Positions 14,476 to 24,218 of a DNA stretch of 42,471 nt are shown one piece after another. Source of the stretch: JAVKBW01 sp964352715 (GTDB lineage Bacteria; Pseudomonadota; Alphaproteobacteria; UBA8366; Aestuariispiraceae); assembly GCA_964352715.1 (NCBI GenBank), contig CAYGSU010000034.1:1-42471 (forward strand), in the 5' to 3' direction. The notes beneath the pieces are model-generated. The model searched no databases and was not told the DNA's origin. It saw nothing but the letters and a program-made list of their open reading frames with translations. Position 1 is the first letter of the stretch. Each line of letters begins with the position of its first letter. The position numbers and the translations under genes were made by a program.

Positions 14476-15909
14476 TCAGAATTTCAACAAAAGCCGCACG
14501 ATGCTTTTGGTCCGGTCAGAAAACAGGGACGGGGTGAAAAAGCTGCCGGCCGCGCGTTTCGAAACTTCGCTTAAGGTCGGATAAGGGAAGGTCAGCCCCG
14601 CCATCGTGCCGATTTTCTGTTTTGCGCCGATGGCGACGACCCAGGGCAGGATCAGATCGCCGGCACGCGGCCCCGCGATGGTCGCCCCTTTCACCCGGCC
14701 TTTTGCATCGGTGATGACCTTGACCAGCCCGTCGGTTTCATGTTCCGCCTGGGCGCGATCATTCTCGAAGAACGTCCAGCGCAGAATGCGAAAGCCGCCC
14801 TTGCCATACATCTTCAGCGCCGTTTCTTCCGTGATGCCGACATGCGCCAGTTCCGGGTCCGTATAGGTAACCCAGGGGAAGGCGCTGGTATCGGTTTTGG
14901 TCCAGAACATCTTGAACAGCAGGCGGCGGATCAGGATGCCGGCGTGGTAGTTCGCCATATGGGTGAATTGCAGCCCGCCGATCACATCGCCGATTGCGTA
15001 GACCTGTCGGTTGCTGCTGCGCAGGGTCGGGTCGACTTTTACGCCGCGCTTGTCGTGATCGACACCGGCAGCGTCAAGGTTCAGGGCGTCGATATTCGGC
15101 TTTCGCCCGGCGGCGACCAGAAGGTGCGACCCTTCCACGTCGAATTCCTCGCCGTCGCGTTCCACCGCTACGGCGATGCCGGCGCCGTTCTTCCGCACCG
15201 AGACGACCTTGGTGTTTTCCAACAATGTAACACCGTCGTCTTCGATCCGTCGTTTCACGATCGCGGCGCATTCCGGGTCGTCCTTGGCGAAGGCGGTGAA
15301 CATTTCGATCACCGTCACCTCGGCGCCCAGCCGGCGATGCGCCTGCGCCAGTTCCATCCCGATCGGCCCGCCGCCGATGATGACCAGATGCTTGATTTCA
15401 TCGGCGTTGTCGAAAATCGTCTCGTTGGTGAAATACGGGGTTTCGTCCAGACCGGGGATTGGCGGCACCATCGGCGACGAGCCGGTGGCGATGACATAGT
15501 ATTTCGCTTCCACCGTGTCGCCATCGCTCGTGGCGACTGCATTCGGCCCGGTAAACCGTGCTTCCGATTGCAGAACCGTGACGCCGAGGCCTTCGAACCG
15601 GTCGACGGAATCGTTCGGCGCAATGGCGGCGATGACGCCTTGCACATGGTCGCGCAGCTTTACCCGGTCGATATCCGGTGCGACCGGCGTAATACCGAAC
15701 CGCCCGGCATGGCGCATCGCATGGGCGGTATGCGCGGCGGCGATGGTGGCCTTCGACGGCACACAGCCGAAATTCAGGCAATCGCCGCCCATTGCCCCGC
15801 GTTCGATCAGCACCACGCGTGCGCCAAGCTGCGATGCGCCCGCCGCCAGGGACAGGCCGCCCGACCCTGCCCCGATGATACAGAAATCGGCTTCTAGCGA
15901 CTGTGGCAT
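14476..15909 (-). CDS. FAD-dependent pyridine nucleotide-disulphide oxidoreductase (MerA/Lpd-like)
   Basis: The 477-residue flavoprotein has the N-terminal FAD motif GAGSGGLSLAAG, the redox-active disulphide in GGDCLNFGCVPSK (Cys44, Cys49), and an NAD(P) Rossmann motif VIIGGGPIGMELAQ near residue 175. A second FAD motif (VYAIGDVIGG) and a dimerisation domain follow. The active-site base region reads FPYPTLSE, so the His of lipoamide dehydrogenase (HxHPTxSE) is absent and a Tyr stands there, as in mercuric reductase FPY. It lacks both the N-terminal metal-binding domain and the C-terminal CysCys of true MerA. A lipoamide substrate is therefore unlikely; the physiological substrate is unknown. 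No mer genes are nearby. Confidence 0.85.
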   Translation of the reverse strand: MPQSLEADFCIIGAGSGGLSLAAGASQLGARVVLIERGAMGGDCLNFGCVPSKATIAAAHTAHAMRHAGRFGITPVAPDIDRVKLRDHVQGVIAAIAPNDSVDRFEGLGVTVLQSEARFTGPNAVATSDGDTVEAKYYVIATGSSPMVPPIPGLDETPYFTNETIFDNADEIKHLVIIGGGPIGMELAQAHRRLGAEVTVIEMFTAFAKDDPECAAIVKRRIEDDGVTLLENTKVVSVRKNGAGIAVAVERDGEEFDVEGSHLLVAAGRKPNIDALNLDAAGVDHDKRGVKVDPTLRSSNRQVYAIGDVIGGLQFTHMANYHAGILIRRLLFKMFWTKTDTSAFPWVTYTDPELAHVGITEETALKMYGKGGFRILRWTFFENDRAQAEHETDGLVKVITDAKGRVKGATIAGPRAGDLILPWVVAIGAKQKIGTMAGLTFPYPTLSEVSKRAAGSFFTPSLFSDRTKSIVRLLLKF

Positions 15910-16008
15910 GATGGGCTTTCCGCTCTGACAAGTGTCCGGCTGGTATCTGGCCCGAAACCGCTATGGATTCGAGACAACTCTTCTCACAAACCTGTCAGCG
16001 GAATCCCG

Positions 16009-16929
16009 TTATACCAAGTGCTTTTTGAAATGTGCGATGGTTCTGTCCCAGGCAATCGCCGCCTGTTCCTCGTTGTAACGCGGGGTCGAATTATTGTGGA
16101 ACCCGTGTTTTGTGCCGGGATAGACATGGCTTTCGAACTGTTTGCCATTGGCTTCAAGCGCCGCATCGTAATCCGGCTTCATGGCGTTGATGCGGCTGTC
16201 ATCCTCGGCATAGTTGATCAGCAGCGCCGCCTGGATTTTTGGAACATCCTCGGTTTTCGCGGCCGCGCCGTAAAACGGCACGCCGGCATGCAATTCGCCC
16301 CCCATTTCCACCGCCAGCGCATTAACCACGCCGCCGCCGTAGCAGAAACCGGTCGCGCCCAGCTTGCCGGTCGACAACTCATGCGCCTTCAGGAATTTCG
16401 CACCGTTCAGCAGATCGGTAAACAGTTCTTGCTTGTCCAGGCTGGCCTGCATCGCCTTGCCGTCCTCGTCATTGCCGGGATAGCCGCCGACGGGCGACAG
16501 ACCGTCCGGCGCGAAGGCCAGAAACCCTTCCACCGCGGCACGGCGCGCGACGTCTTCTATATAGGGGTTTAGGCCCCGGTTTTCGTGAATTACCAGAACG
16601 GCAGGGAAGGGACCGTCGCCTTCGGGTTTCACCAGATAGCCGCGCATGCGGCCCGATGTGCCGCCCGGCGAATCGTATTCCACGTAGGTTGCCTTGATGC
16701 GCGGATCGGTGAATTTGATCATCGCGGCTTCGGCGTAGCGCGGCAGCAGGGCCTGCGCCATCGCCAGCCCGCCGACAATGCCCAGCGCGCTGGCGCGGGT
16801 CAGGAAGGTGCGGCGGTCCATATCGCTGTGGCAGTATTCGTCATACAGGTCGAAAATGCGTGGGTCGATATCCTCCGCCTTGATGGCGGTAACATCCGTG
16901 TCGGTTTCCTTAGGTGCAAGCGTATCCAT
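16009..16929 (-). CDS. Dienelactone hydrolase family protein with Tat signal
   Basis: The 306-residue protein begins with a roughly 35-residue acidic leader, then a twin-arginine motif DRRTFL (38-43) and a hydrophobic stretch ending around YAEA. This predicts export by the Tat system. The catalytic domain has the DLH nucleophile motif GFCYGGG (Cys196), an Asp in NYAEDDSR and a His in TKHGFHNN, forming the Cys-Asp-His triad. The ENRGL segment and the following DVARR helix are also typical. The GGGAGG 7 nt before the ATG at 16929 fixes the start against a longer frame. It is last in the minus-strand run beginning at frmA, 117 nt after the SDR gene. The substrate is unknown. Confidence 0.87.
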   Translation of the reverse strand: MDTLAPKETDTDVTAIKAEDIDPRIFDLYDEYCHSDMDRRTFLTRASALGIVGGLAMAQALLPRYAEAAMIKFTDPRIKATYVEYDSPGGTSGRMRGYLVKPEGDGPFPAVLVIHENRGLNPYIEDVARRAAVEGFLAFAPDGLSPVGGYPGNDEDGKAMQASLDKQELFTDLLNGAKFLKAHELSTGKLGATGFCYGGGVVNALAVEMGGELHAGVPFYGAAAKTEDVPKIQAALLINYAEDDSRINAMKPDYDAALEANGKQFESHVYPGTKHGFHNNSTPRYNEEQAAIAWDRTIAHFKKHLV

Positions 16930-17046
16930 CTCGGCCTCCCGGTTTGTGCATTCGTGAAAACAATAACCGATTGTCGAGGCGATTGGTTCGGTCGCATAGT
17001 CAATTTTGGGTGAAGTCAATCGCGTCCTACGGACCGGGTTACCTCG

Positions 17047-17742
17047 TCAGGACCGGGCGTTATAGGCGGGGTTTGCCTCTTTTGGTCTGTAGAGCACTTC
17101 GTACTGCCAGTCGGAAATTTCGGTCCGGTGCATGGCCCAGTATTTTTCCGCAATGCGGTCCGGGTCGAACGGGCCTCCCGGCTCGACGATACCGCATATG
17201 GCGACGACCCCCGCTTTGACACCTGTTGGCGAAACAGCCTTGTTCAGCGCGCCGATGTAGTTGTGCAGGGCCGCCTTGCCTGCACCGAGTGCGGTCCATT
17301 GTGGATACGGGTCGAGCGCGAGACCCCCGCTGGTCGCCAGAATTGTGCCGCTTCTCCGTTCCTGCATCCCTGGCAGCACGCAGCCGATACAGGTCATCGC
17401 ACCGCCCAGCGTTAGCCGCATTGATTGCATCATCGCTTCGGCGGAAAGGGTGGACGCGTCGTCCCGGCTCATGTCGGAAGCATTGTAGATCAACACCTCG
17501 ATCTCGTCGTTCCAGGTCTTTATCTGATTGAAGGCCTGGGTGATCGATACATCGTCCGATAGATCGGCGACGAAACCGCGCGTCTCAATCCCGTCGCCGG
17601 CAAGGTCGCTTGCATAGGCCGACAGCTTTTCTTCCTGCCGACCGATCAACGCTACCGAGAAGCCGTTGGCGCCGAACTTCCGGGCAACGGCCAGCCCAAT
17701 CCCCGGCCCGACACCTGCGATAACACAAACCGGTTTGGCCAT
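17047..17742 (-). CDS. Atypical short-chain dehydrogenase/reductase
   Basis: The 231-residue Rossmann-fold protein has the N-terminal cofactor motif GVGPGIG (10-16) and an LIYNAS segment (Asn88) in place of NNAG. Ser138 is present in ATSGG and Lys156 in ALGAGKAAL. The usual catalytic Tyr four residues before that Lys is missing: position 152 is Leu. Classical oxidoreductase chemistry is therefore doubtful. It may be a binding protein or use another base. The gene starts 9 nt after pepN ends, so it is likely cotranscribed with it. The start has a weak AGGCAG ribosome-binding site. Confidence 0.82.
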   Translation of the reverse strand: MAKPVCVIAGVGPGIGLAVARKFGANGFSVALIGRQEEKLSAYASDLAGDGIETRGFVADLSDDVSITQAFNQIKTWNDEIEVLIYNASDMSRDDASTLSAEAMMQSMRLTLGGAMTCIGCVLPGMQERRSGTILATSGGLALDPYPQWTALGAGKAALHNYIGALNKAVSPTGVKAGVVAICGIVEPGGPFDPDRIAEKYWAMHRTEISDWQYEVLYRPKEANPAYNARS

Positions 17743-17751
17743 GATCGCTGC

Positions 17752-20385
17752 CTACTTCAAACTCTTGCTGGCGATTTCGTAACTGTCGTTGGACAGACCT
17801 TCGGTGGCGAGGACGCGCTCAAGCTGCGCCTTCATCAGCTGCTGGCGGTCCTTGTCAAACCGCCGCCAGTTGCCGAGCGGTCCGAGCAGTCGTGCCGCGA
17901 CCTGCGGGTTCATCGGGTCCAGTTCGATAACGTTATCGCCCAGGAACGTGTAGCCGGATCCGTCCTTCGCATGGAACCGCACCGCGTTAACTACCACGAA
18001 GGCGCTGATCAGGGCGCGAACCTTGTTGGGGTTGCGCATCGAGAACACGGGGTGGGATTTCAGGCCCTTCACGATTTCCAGCGTATCCGGCCGTGACGCC
18101 ATTGCCTGGATCGACAGCCACTTGTCCATCACCTGCTCGTTGTCCTTGAACCGGTCATGGAATGCCGTCAGCGCCGCATCGCGGTGCGGGTGGTCCATGT
18201 CGGCGAGGAAGGTCAGGCCGGCCATCAGATCGGTCATGTTGTCGGCTTCGTCAAAATGCGTCTTTGCTCTTTCCGGCGCGTCGCCGTCGCCGCCAACACA
18301 CAGATAGGCCAGCGCGTTGTTGCGCAAGGCCCGGCGGCCGGCCTGTTCGGCTGTCGGGGCAAAGGGTTCTGAAACCCGGTTAGCGTCATACACGTCCTGC
18401 AAAAGCCCCGACAGTTCGCTACGGATCAGCTTGCGCAGCAGCATCCGGGCTTCGTGAATTTCATCGACCAGCACCACCGGCATCTGTTCGCCGACGAAAT
18501 CCTCCGTTGGCAGGGCCAAAGCCGATGCCTTGAAGGCCGGGTCCAGCCGGTCGTCGCGCAGAATGTTGGCGACGGCTTCGGCGAAGGCTGTATCCGGTTC
18601 CGGCGTGCCACCCTTGGCCAGCGTGTTCGCCATGTCGATGATCAGCCGGGTTGCGTATTGCTGGCCGGCTTCCCAGCGGGCGAACGGGTCGGCGTCATGC
18701 GCCATGCGGAAGGACAGAACGGAATCCGCCTGATCCAGCTTGCTGATGATCGGCGCGGAAAAGCCTCGGTTGAGGGACAGGACAGGTTCTTCCGCCACAT
18801 CCTCGAAGACGATGGCCTGGGCCGGTTCGGTCAGATGCACGACGCCGTCTTCCTTGACCGCCGGGTCTTTCGTCACCATCGGCATGTCGCCGCCATTGCT
18901 GCCGATCAGCCCGATGCGCAGCGGAATGTAGGCTGCCTTCTTGTTTTCCTGACCCGGCGTCGGCTTGGTCTGCTGCGACAGGCTCAGTGTGTATTTTCGG
19001 GTAACCGGCTCGTAGGCCCCTTTCGCCGTTACTTCAGGCGTGCCTGCCTGCGAATACCAGATTTTGAACTGGGTAAGGTCGATGTCGTTGGCATCGGCCA
19101 TCGCGGCGGTGAAATCGTCACAGGTGACGGCCTGGCCGTCATGCCGTTCGAAATACAGTTTCATGCCGCGCTGAAAACCCTCTTCGCCTAGCAGGGTATG
19201 AAGCATGCGGATCACCTCCGCCCCCTTCTCGTAGACGGTGGCGGTATAGAAGTTGTTGATCTCGATATACTGGTCCGGGCGGATCGGATGGGCCAGCGGC
19301 CCGGCATCTTCCGGAAACTGGCGGGCGCGCAGCATGCGAACATCCTGAATGCGTTTCACCGGCCGTGATCGTTGATCGGAGGTGAATTCCTGATCTCGGA
19401 ACACGGTCAGCCCTTCCTTCAGGCTGAGCTGGAACCAGTCACGGCAGGTCACCCGGTTGCCGGTCCAGTTATGGAAGTATTCGTGTGCGACGATGGCCTC
19501 GATATTGGCGAAATCCTGATCGGTCGCGGTTTCCGGGTCAGCCAGAATGAACTTGGCGTTGAACACGTTGAGCGACTTGTTTTCCATCGCCCCCATGTTG
19601 AAATCGCTGACCGCGACGATGTTGAAGATGTCGAGGTCGTATTCCAGGCCGAACCGGTCTTCATCCCATTTCATCGACCGTTTCAGGGAATCCATCGCAT
19701 AGGCGCAGCGGTTTTCGTTGCCGTGTTCGACATAGATATGCAGGTCGACGACGCGGCCGCTTTTTGTCGTGAAGGTGTCGCTGTGGACCGCCAGATCGCC
19801 GGCCACCAGCGCGAACAGATAGGACGGTTTCGGGAACGGGTCTTCCCAGACCTTCTCGTGGCGTCCGCCGTCGAGATCGCGGCTGGATGTGTTGTTGCCG
19901 TTCGACAGCAAAACCGGTGCGGCCTTCTTGTCGGCGCGGATGGTTACCTTGTAGGTCGCCATCACGTCCGGCCGGTCGAGAAAATAGGTGATGCGGCGGA
20001 AGCCTTCCGGCTCGCACTGGGTGCAGTAGGCGCTTTTCGACTGGTACAGGCCTTCCAATGCCGTGTTGGCTTTCGGGTCGATGGTGGTGCGGATGGTCAG
20101 TTTGAATTTGTCCGGTACGCCGGGAATAGTCAGGTCTTCATCCGTTACCGAAAACCCAGCCCGGTCGATTTCCCTGCCGTCCAGCGCCACGCCGTCGAGC
20201 ACCATGTTTTCGCCGTCCAGAACCAGTGGCACGCCGTCGCGGTCGGTCTGCCGTTCGATATCCAGCACTGCTTCGACTTTCGTCGCACTTGGCTCAAGAT
20301 CGAAGGTCAGATCGACATGATGGATGGTGAAGGCCGGGCCTGTATAATCCTGCAGGCGGATGGTTTGCGGCTGGTCGGTTCTCAT
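17752..20385 (-). CDS. pepN: Aminopeptidase N (M1 family)
   Basis: This cytosolic zinc metallopeptidase of about 877 residues removes N-terminal amino acids from peptides. The exopeptidase motif MGAMEN occurs near residue 260. The zinc motif HEYFHNWTGNRVTCRDWFQL follows near 298; the third ligand Glu is in LSLKEGLT. The length and C-terminal helical domain match proteobacterial PepN. The ATG at 20385 has a GGAG 8 nt upstream and a family-like N-terminus (IRLQDYTGPAF), so the extra 48 codons of the longer open frame are rejected. It lies between gst and the SDR gene. Confidence 0.95.
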   Translation of the reverse strand: MRTDQPQTIRLQDYTGPAFTIHHVDLTFDLEPSATKVEAVLDIERQTDRDGVPLVLDGENMVLDGVALDGREIDRAGFSVTDEDLTIPGVPDKFKLTIRTTIDPKANTALEGLYQSKSAYCTQCEPEGFRRITYFLDRPDVMATYKVTIRADKKAAPVLLSNGNNTSSRDLDGGRHEKVWEDPFPKPSYLFALVAGDLAVHSDTFTTKSGRVVDLHIYVEHGNENRCAYAMDSLKRSMKWDEDRFGLEYDLDIFNIVAVSDFNMGAMENKSLNVFNAKFILADPETATDQDFANIEAIVAHEYFHNWTGNRVTCRDWFQLSLKEGLTVFRDQEFTSDQRSRPVKRIQDVRMLRARQFPEDAGPLAHPIRPDQYIEINNFYTATVYEKGAEVIRMLHTLLGEEGFQRGMKLYFERHDGQAVTCDDFTAAMADANDIDLTQFKIWYSQAGTPEVTAKGAYEPVTRKYTLSLSQQTKPTPGQENKKAAYIPLRIGLIGSNGGDMPMVTKDPAVKEDGVVHLTEPAQAIVFEDVAEEPVLSLNRGFSAPIISKLDQADSVLSFRMAHDADPFARWEAGQQYATRLIIDMANTLAKGGTPEPDTAFAEAVANILRDDRLDPAFKASALALPTEDFVGEQMPVVLVDEIHEARMLLRKLIRSELSGLLQDVYDANRVSEPFAPTAEQAGRRALRNNALAYLCVGGDGDAPERAKTHFDEADNMTDLMAGLTFLADMDHPHRDAALTAFHDRFKDNEQVMDKWLSIQAMASRPDTLEIVKGLKSHPVFSMRNPNKVRALISAFVVVNAVRFHAKDGSGYTFLGDNVIELDPMNPQVAARLLGPLGNWRRFDKDRQQLMKAQLERVLATEGLSNDSYEIASKSLK

Positions 20386-20438
20386 GAACGGGGCTCCTGG
20401 CGCCAGATAAGGTGTCGGATTACGATGCACCCGGCGCG

Positions 20439-21107
20439 TTACAGTTTCAATGGCGGTAACTTGCTGTCGTCCGTTCTGTCGAACGGCGTGGCTACAACGC
20501 TTATCCGCTGTTTCATTACGGTCCACCATTCAGTTAAGCGCTGTTCTTCGCGCATCAAGTCCGGGGCTGCCGGGCATCGCAGAAAATAGTCGAACATCGG
20601 CGCCAGATGCAGGTCCGCGAGGCTAATCGAATCGCCGACAGCAAAGGGGCCATCACCGAACAGGCGCGCGACCGCTGGCAGGGCGGTTTTCGCTGTCTTG
20701 AGGGCTGCGGCGACAACGGCATTGTCGGTGGTTTCGCCGTCCTGCGGCTTGGAGACGATTTCGACGAACAGGCCCCAGACAAGCGCCCGATAGAGGTGGT
20801 TGTCGGCAACCGAAATGATCTGGCTCTGGCGGGCGCGGTGCAGCGGGTCTTGCGGCTGCAGGGCGGGGCCGTCGAAGGCTTCGTCTATATACTGCGTGAT
20901 GGCCCGCGTTTCATACAGAACCGCATCGCCATGCCGCAGGACGGGCATCTGTTTGAACGGGTGCAAGTCCGCATACCAGTCCGGCAGGCCGGGCTCGAAT
21001 ACGTCGACCGGTTCCAGCGTGTAATCGACGCCTTTTTCAATCAGCGCAAGCCGGGCGATGCGGACATAGACGCTGAACTCCATCCCGTACAGGGTTACGT
21101 CGGCCAC
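20439..21107 (-). CDS. Glutathione S-transferase family protein
   Basis: The 222-residue protein starts with a thioredoxin-like GST domain: VTLYGMEFSVYVRIARLALI, then the cis-Pro motif KQMPVLRHGD and YETRAITQYID, where glutathione-binding ESxAI reads ETRAI. An all-helical C-terminal domain follows (about 90-210). Start choice: a GTG at 21107 with AAGGA 7 nt upstream, preferred over a TTG five codons earlier. It lies 40 nt after fghA in the same direction, within the glutathione-dependent formaldehyde gene run, which suggests a glutathione-linked detoxification role. The substrate is not evident. Confidence 0.87.
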   Translation of the reverse strand: MADVTLYGMEFSVYVRIARLALIEKGVDYTLEPVDVFEPGLPDWYADLHPFKQMPVLRHGDAVLYETRAITQYIDEAFDGPALQPQDPLHRARQSQIISVADNHLYRALVWGLFVEIVSKPQDGETTDNAVVAAALKTAKTALPAVARLFGDGPFAVGDSISLADLHLAPMFDYFLRCPAAPDLMREEQRLTEWWTVMKQRISVVATPFDRTDDSKLPPLKL

Positions 21108-21146
21108 GTCTGTATCCTTCAATCAGCCCGGTTGATTACGCCTCTT

Positions 21147-21992
21147 TTATCCCAGAAGCCGGTCGGCGTGCCAGTCGATATGGTCTTTCATGAAGCTGGC
21201 CATGAAGTAGTACGAATGGTCGTAGCCTTCCTGCATCCTGAGGGTCAGCGGAACCGAGGCGACGCCGCAGGCTTCGACGAACAATTGCGGCTTCAGTTGT
21301 TCTTCCAGGAAGGTATCGGCCGTGCCCTGATCGACCAGAATGTCGCTGTGCCAGCCGCGCGCCTCGACCAGCGCACAGGCGTCGTAGTCGGCCCAGGCGC
21401 TGCGGTCATCGCCGATGTATCGGCCCAAAGCCTTTTCGCCCCACGGGCAGTTCATCGGCGAAACAATCGGCGCAAAGGCCGAAACGGACTTGTACGTGCC
21501 GGGATTTTTCATAGCGACGGTCAACGCACCATGCCCACCCATCGAATGGCCAAAAACACCCTGCCGGGCCAAATCTGCTGCAGGCAAGTTGGCTTTCAGG
21601 GTCGCCGGAAGCTCTTCCGTGATGTACGCGTACATGCGGTAATTCTTCGACCATGGCTGCTGCGTGGCGTTGACATAGAAACCCGCACCCTTGCCGAAAT
21701 CGTACTCGTCGGCGGAATCCGGCACGTCATCGCCGCGCGGACTGGTATCCGGGCAGACGACCATCAGGCCGCGTTCCGCCGCCCAACCCTGAAAAGCGCC
21801 CTTGGTGGTGACGTTTTCCCAGTTGCAGGTCAGGCCGGAAAGATAGGTCAGAACCGGCACCGGACTATCAGCGGCCTGTGGTGGCGTATAGACGGAAAAA
21901 TCCATCGCCGTGCCGGTTTCCTTGCTCTGATGCGTATAGACGGTCTGTTTGCCGCCAAAGCTCGCCCATTCGGATTTTTTCTCTAACGCCAT
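21147..21992 (-). CDS. fghA: S-formylglutathione hydrolase
   Basis: The 281-residue serine esterase hydrolyses S-formylglutathione to formate and glutathione, the second step of glutathione-dependent formaldehyde oxidation. The nucleophile motif is GHSMGGHGALTVA (near residue 148), preceded by the esterase-D-type segment LTYLSGLTCNWENVTTKGAF and followed by FAPIVSPMNCPWGEKAL. Asp in LVDQGTADTFL and His in YDHSYYFMASF complete the triad. The length is standard. It follows the GNAT gene by 16 nt, with a GAGAG ribosome-binding region, and shares its transcription unit with frmA. Confidence 0.95.
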   Translation of the reverse strand: MALEKKSEWASFGGKQTVYTHQSKETGTAMDFSVYTPPQAADSPVPVLTYLSGLTCNWENVTTKGAFQGWAAERGLMVVCPDTSPRGDDVPDSADEYDFGKGAGFYVNATQQPWSKNYRMYAYITEELPATLKANLPAADLARQGVFGHSMGGHGALTVAMKNPGTYKSVSAFAPIVSPMNCPWGEKALGRYIGDDRSAWADYDACALVEARGWHSDILVDQGTADTFLEEQLKPQLFVEACGVASVPLTLRMQEGYDHSYYFMASFMKDHIDWHADRLLG

Positions 21993-22008
21993 TCTTCGCT
22001 CTCTCGCC

Positions 22009-22463
22009 TTACAGTGTTTTCCTGAAATGCACCCGGTTCATACCCTTGACCGTGCTGCGACCGAATTCGACAAAACCCAGTTTTGGATACCACGCCCGGT
22101 TCTCCGTCATTACCTCGTTGGTGTACAGCTTGTAGNNNNNNNNNNNNNNNNNNNNNNNNNNNNNNNNNNNNNNNNNNNNNNNNNNNNNNNNNNNNNNNNN
22201 NNNNNNNNNNNNNNNNNNNNNNNNNNNNNNNNNNNTGTCCAGCATCATCTCACCGTCATCCTCGAACACGATGACATAGCCGATGATGCGATCCGTCTCC
22301 AGTACATCGACATGGACGGCGGTGATGTGATGCGGAAAATCAGGCCGCATCGCCAGCGATTCCCGGCCGTCCAGCCGTTCCGTGTATTTGCCGTAGGCCC
22401 GTACGGCGAGGTCGGCCAAATGGCCGGCCTCGTCTGGTTTCGCTGGTCTGATTACCGGCGCCG

Positions 22464-22467
<4 letters not shown>
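22009..22467 (-). CDS. GNAT-family N-acetyltransferase interrupted by an assembly gap
   Basis: The N-terminal part (VIRPAKPDEAGHLADLAVRA, then DRIIGYVIVFEDDGEMMLD) is a GNAT beginning through strand 4. The C-terminal part (YKLYTNEVMTENRAWYPKLG, then FVEFGRS) is a GNAT ending. The 100 N between them replace the acetyl-CoA-binding loop, and both flanks stay in one frame across it. The start is unclear: family alignment begins right at the frmA stop, where only CTG (22467, overlapping the frmA TGA) or ATT is available. The nearest in-frame ATG lies deep inside frmA. The gene sits between frmA and fghA, so a formaldehyde-related or damage-repair role can be imagined, but the substrate is unknown. 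Confidence 0.72.
22136..22235. other. Run of 100 N (assembly gap)
   Basis: Exactly 100 ambiguous bases, the conventional placeholder for a scaffold gap. It falls inside the GNAT reading frame. A GNAT normally needs about 35 residues here, so the true gap may be close to 100 nt. Confidence 0.98.
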
Positions 22468-23573
<1,106 letters not shown>

Positions 23574-23762
23574 GATGATTTTCTCCCGGAATGCTTATTT
23601 GTTTCAGGTCGGCAAGCTGGCATAGAACCCGCTTTATAGGCAAGACCCGGCGGTCTGTTTTACGCCTTCGGTGTGATGGCGATCAAAGTGCGCGGGAGCG
23701 GTCTGTGTTAGTGTCAGGTCACGTTGAATAAGCGCATGACGTTCAAGGAAAGGACCGGTGCC

Positions 23763-24209
23763 ATGTCCAACTGGCGGTTTGCTCTGTTGCTGGCTGTCCC
23801 TTTGGCTGCTTGCAACAGCACGACCTACTTCTACAATCCTGAAAAAACAGTGACGGAATACGAGGTCGATTACGAGGAATGCCGGCGGATTGCCTATGTC
23901 GATAACCGCGATGTCAGGCTCGGCGGATTCAACGGCCTGAACGACAATCTCGGCGGCGTCGCTACGGGGCTTTTCGATTCCAATTCCGTCGATGACGATT
24001 CGCTCGACCGGCAGAACCTGAACTTCAGGAAATGCATGTTCGTGAACGGTTATGCCCAATACTGGGTTGAAGGCGAACTAAATGACGAATTGCGAGCCAT
24101 GACGCCGGAAGAAAGTCTGGCGGCGCGGGCCAGAATGGGCACAGCCGAACAGCCGGTCGGCGAACTGGAACCCTATCCTCAATACTGGCGGCTACCCAAC
24201 AAGAGCTAG
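23763..24209 (+). CDS. Small lipoprotein of unknown function
   Basis: The 148-residue product begins with a lipoprotein signal: SNWRFALLLAVPLAAC, where the lipobox LAAC ends in Cys near residue 17. The mature part is acidic and Tyr-rich (TYFYNPEKTVTEYEVDYEEC), with a Gly/Asn segment (GGFNGLNDNLGG) and two further Cys (DYEECRR, FRKCMFV). No family is recognised. The ATG at 23763 is preferred over an upstream TTG-initiated frame because it gives a clean signal and has AAAGGA about 11 nt before it. It converges tightly (9 nt) on the tetR gene and diverges from frmA. Membrane anchoring is predicted; function is unknown. Confidence 0.7.
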   Translation: MSNWRFALLLAVPLAACNSTTYFYNPEKTVTEYEVDYEECRRIAYVDNRDVRLGGFNGLNDNLGGVATGLFDSNSVDDDSLDRQNLNFRKCMFVNGYAQYWVEGELNDELRAMTPEESLAARARMGTAEQPVGELEPYPQYWRLPNKS

Positions 24210-24218
24210 AGATGGCGA

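Noticed and set aside
20386..20529. N-terminal extension of pepN by 48 codons
   Set aside because: The extra residues overlap the end of gst, have no family similarity and no ribosome-binding site; the ATG at 20385 has both.
19372..20589. A 405-codon open frame on the plus strand opposite pepN
   Set aside because: It is antisense to the well-supported pepN coding region and its translation shows no family motifs; it reflects GC-rich codon use. Long antisense frames at 14740-15897, 27431-28270, 31552-32511 and 40828-42294 are rejected for the same reason.
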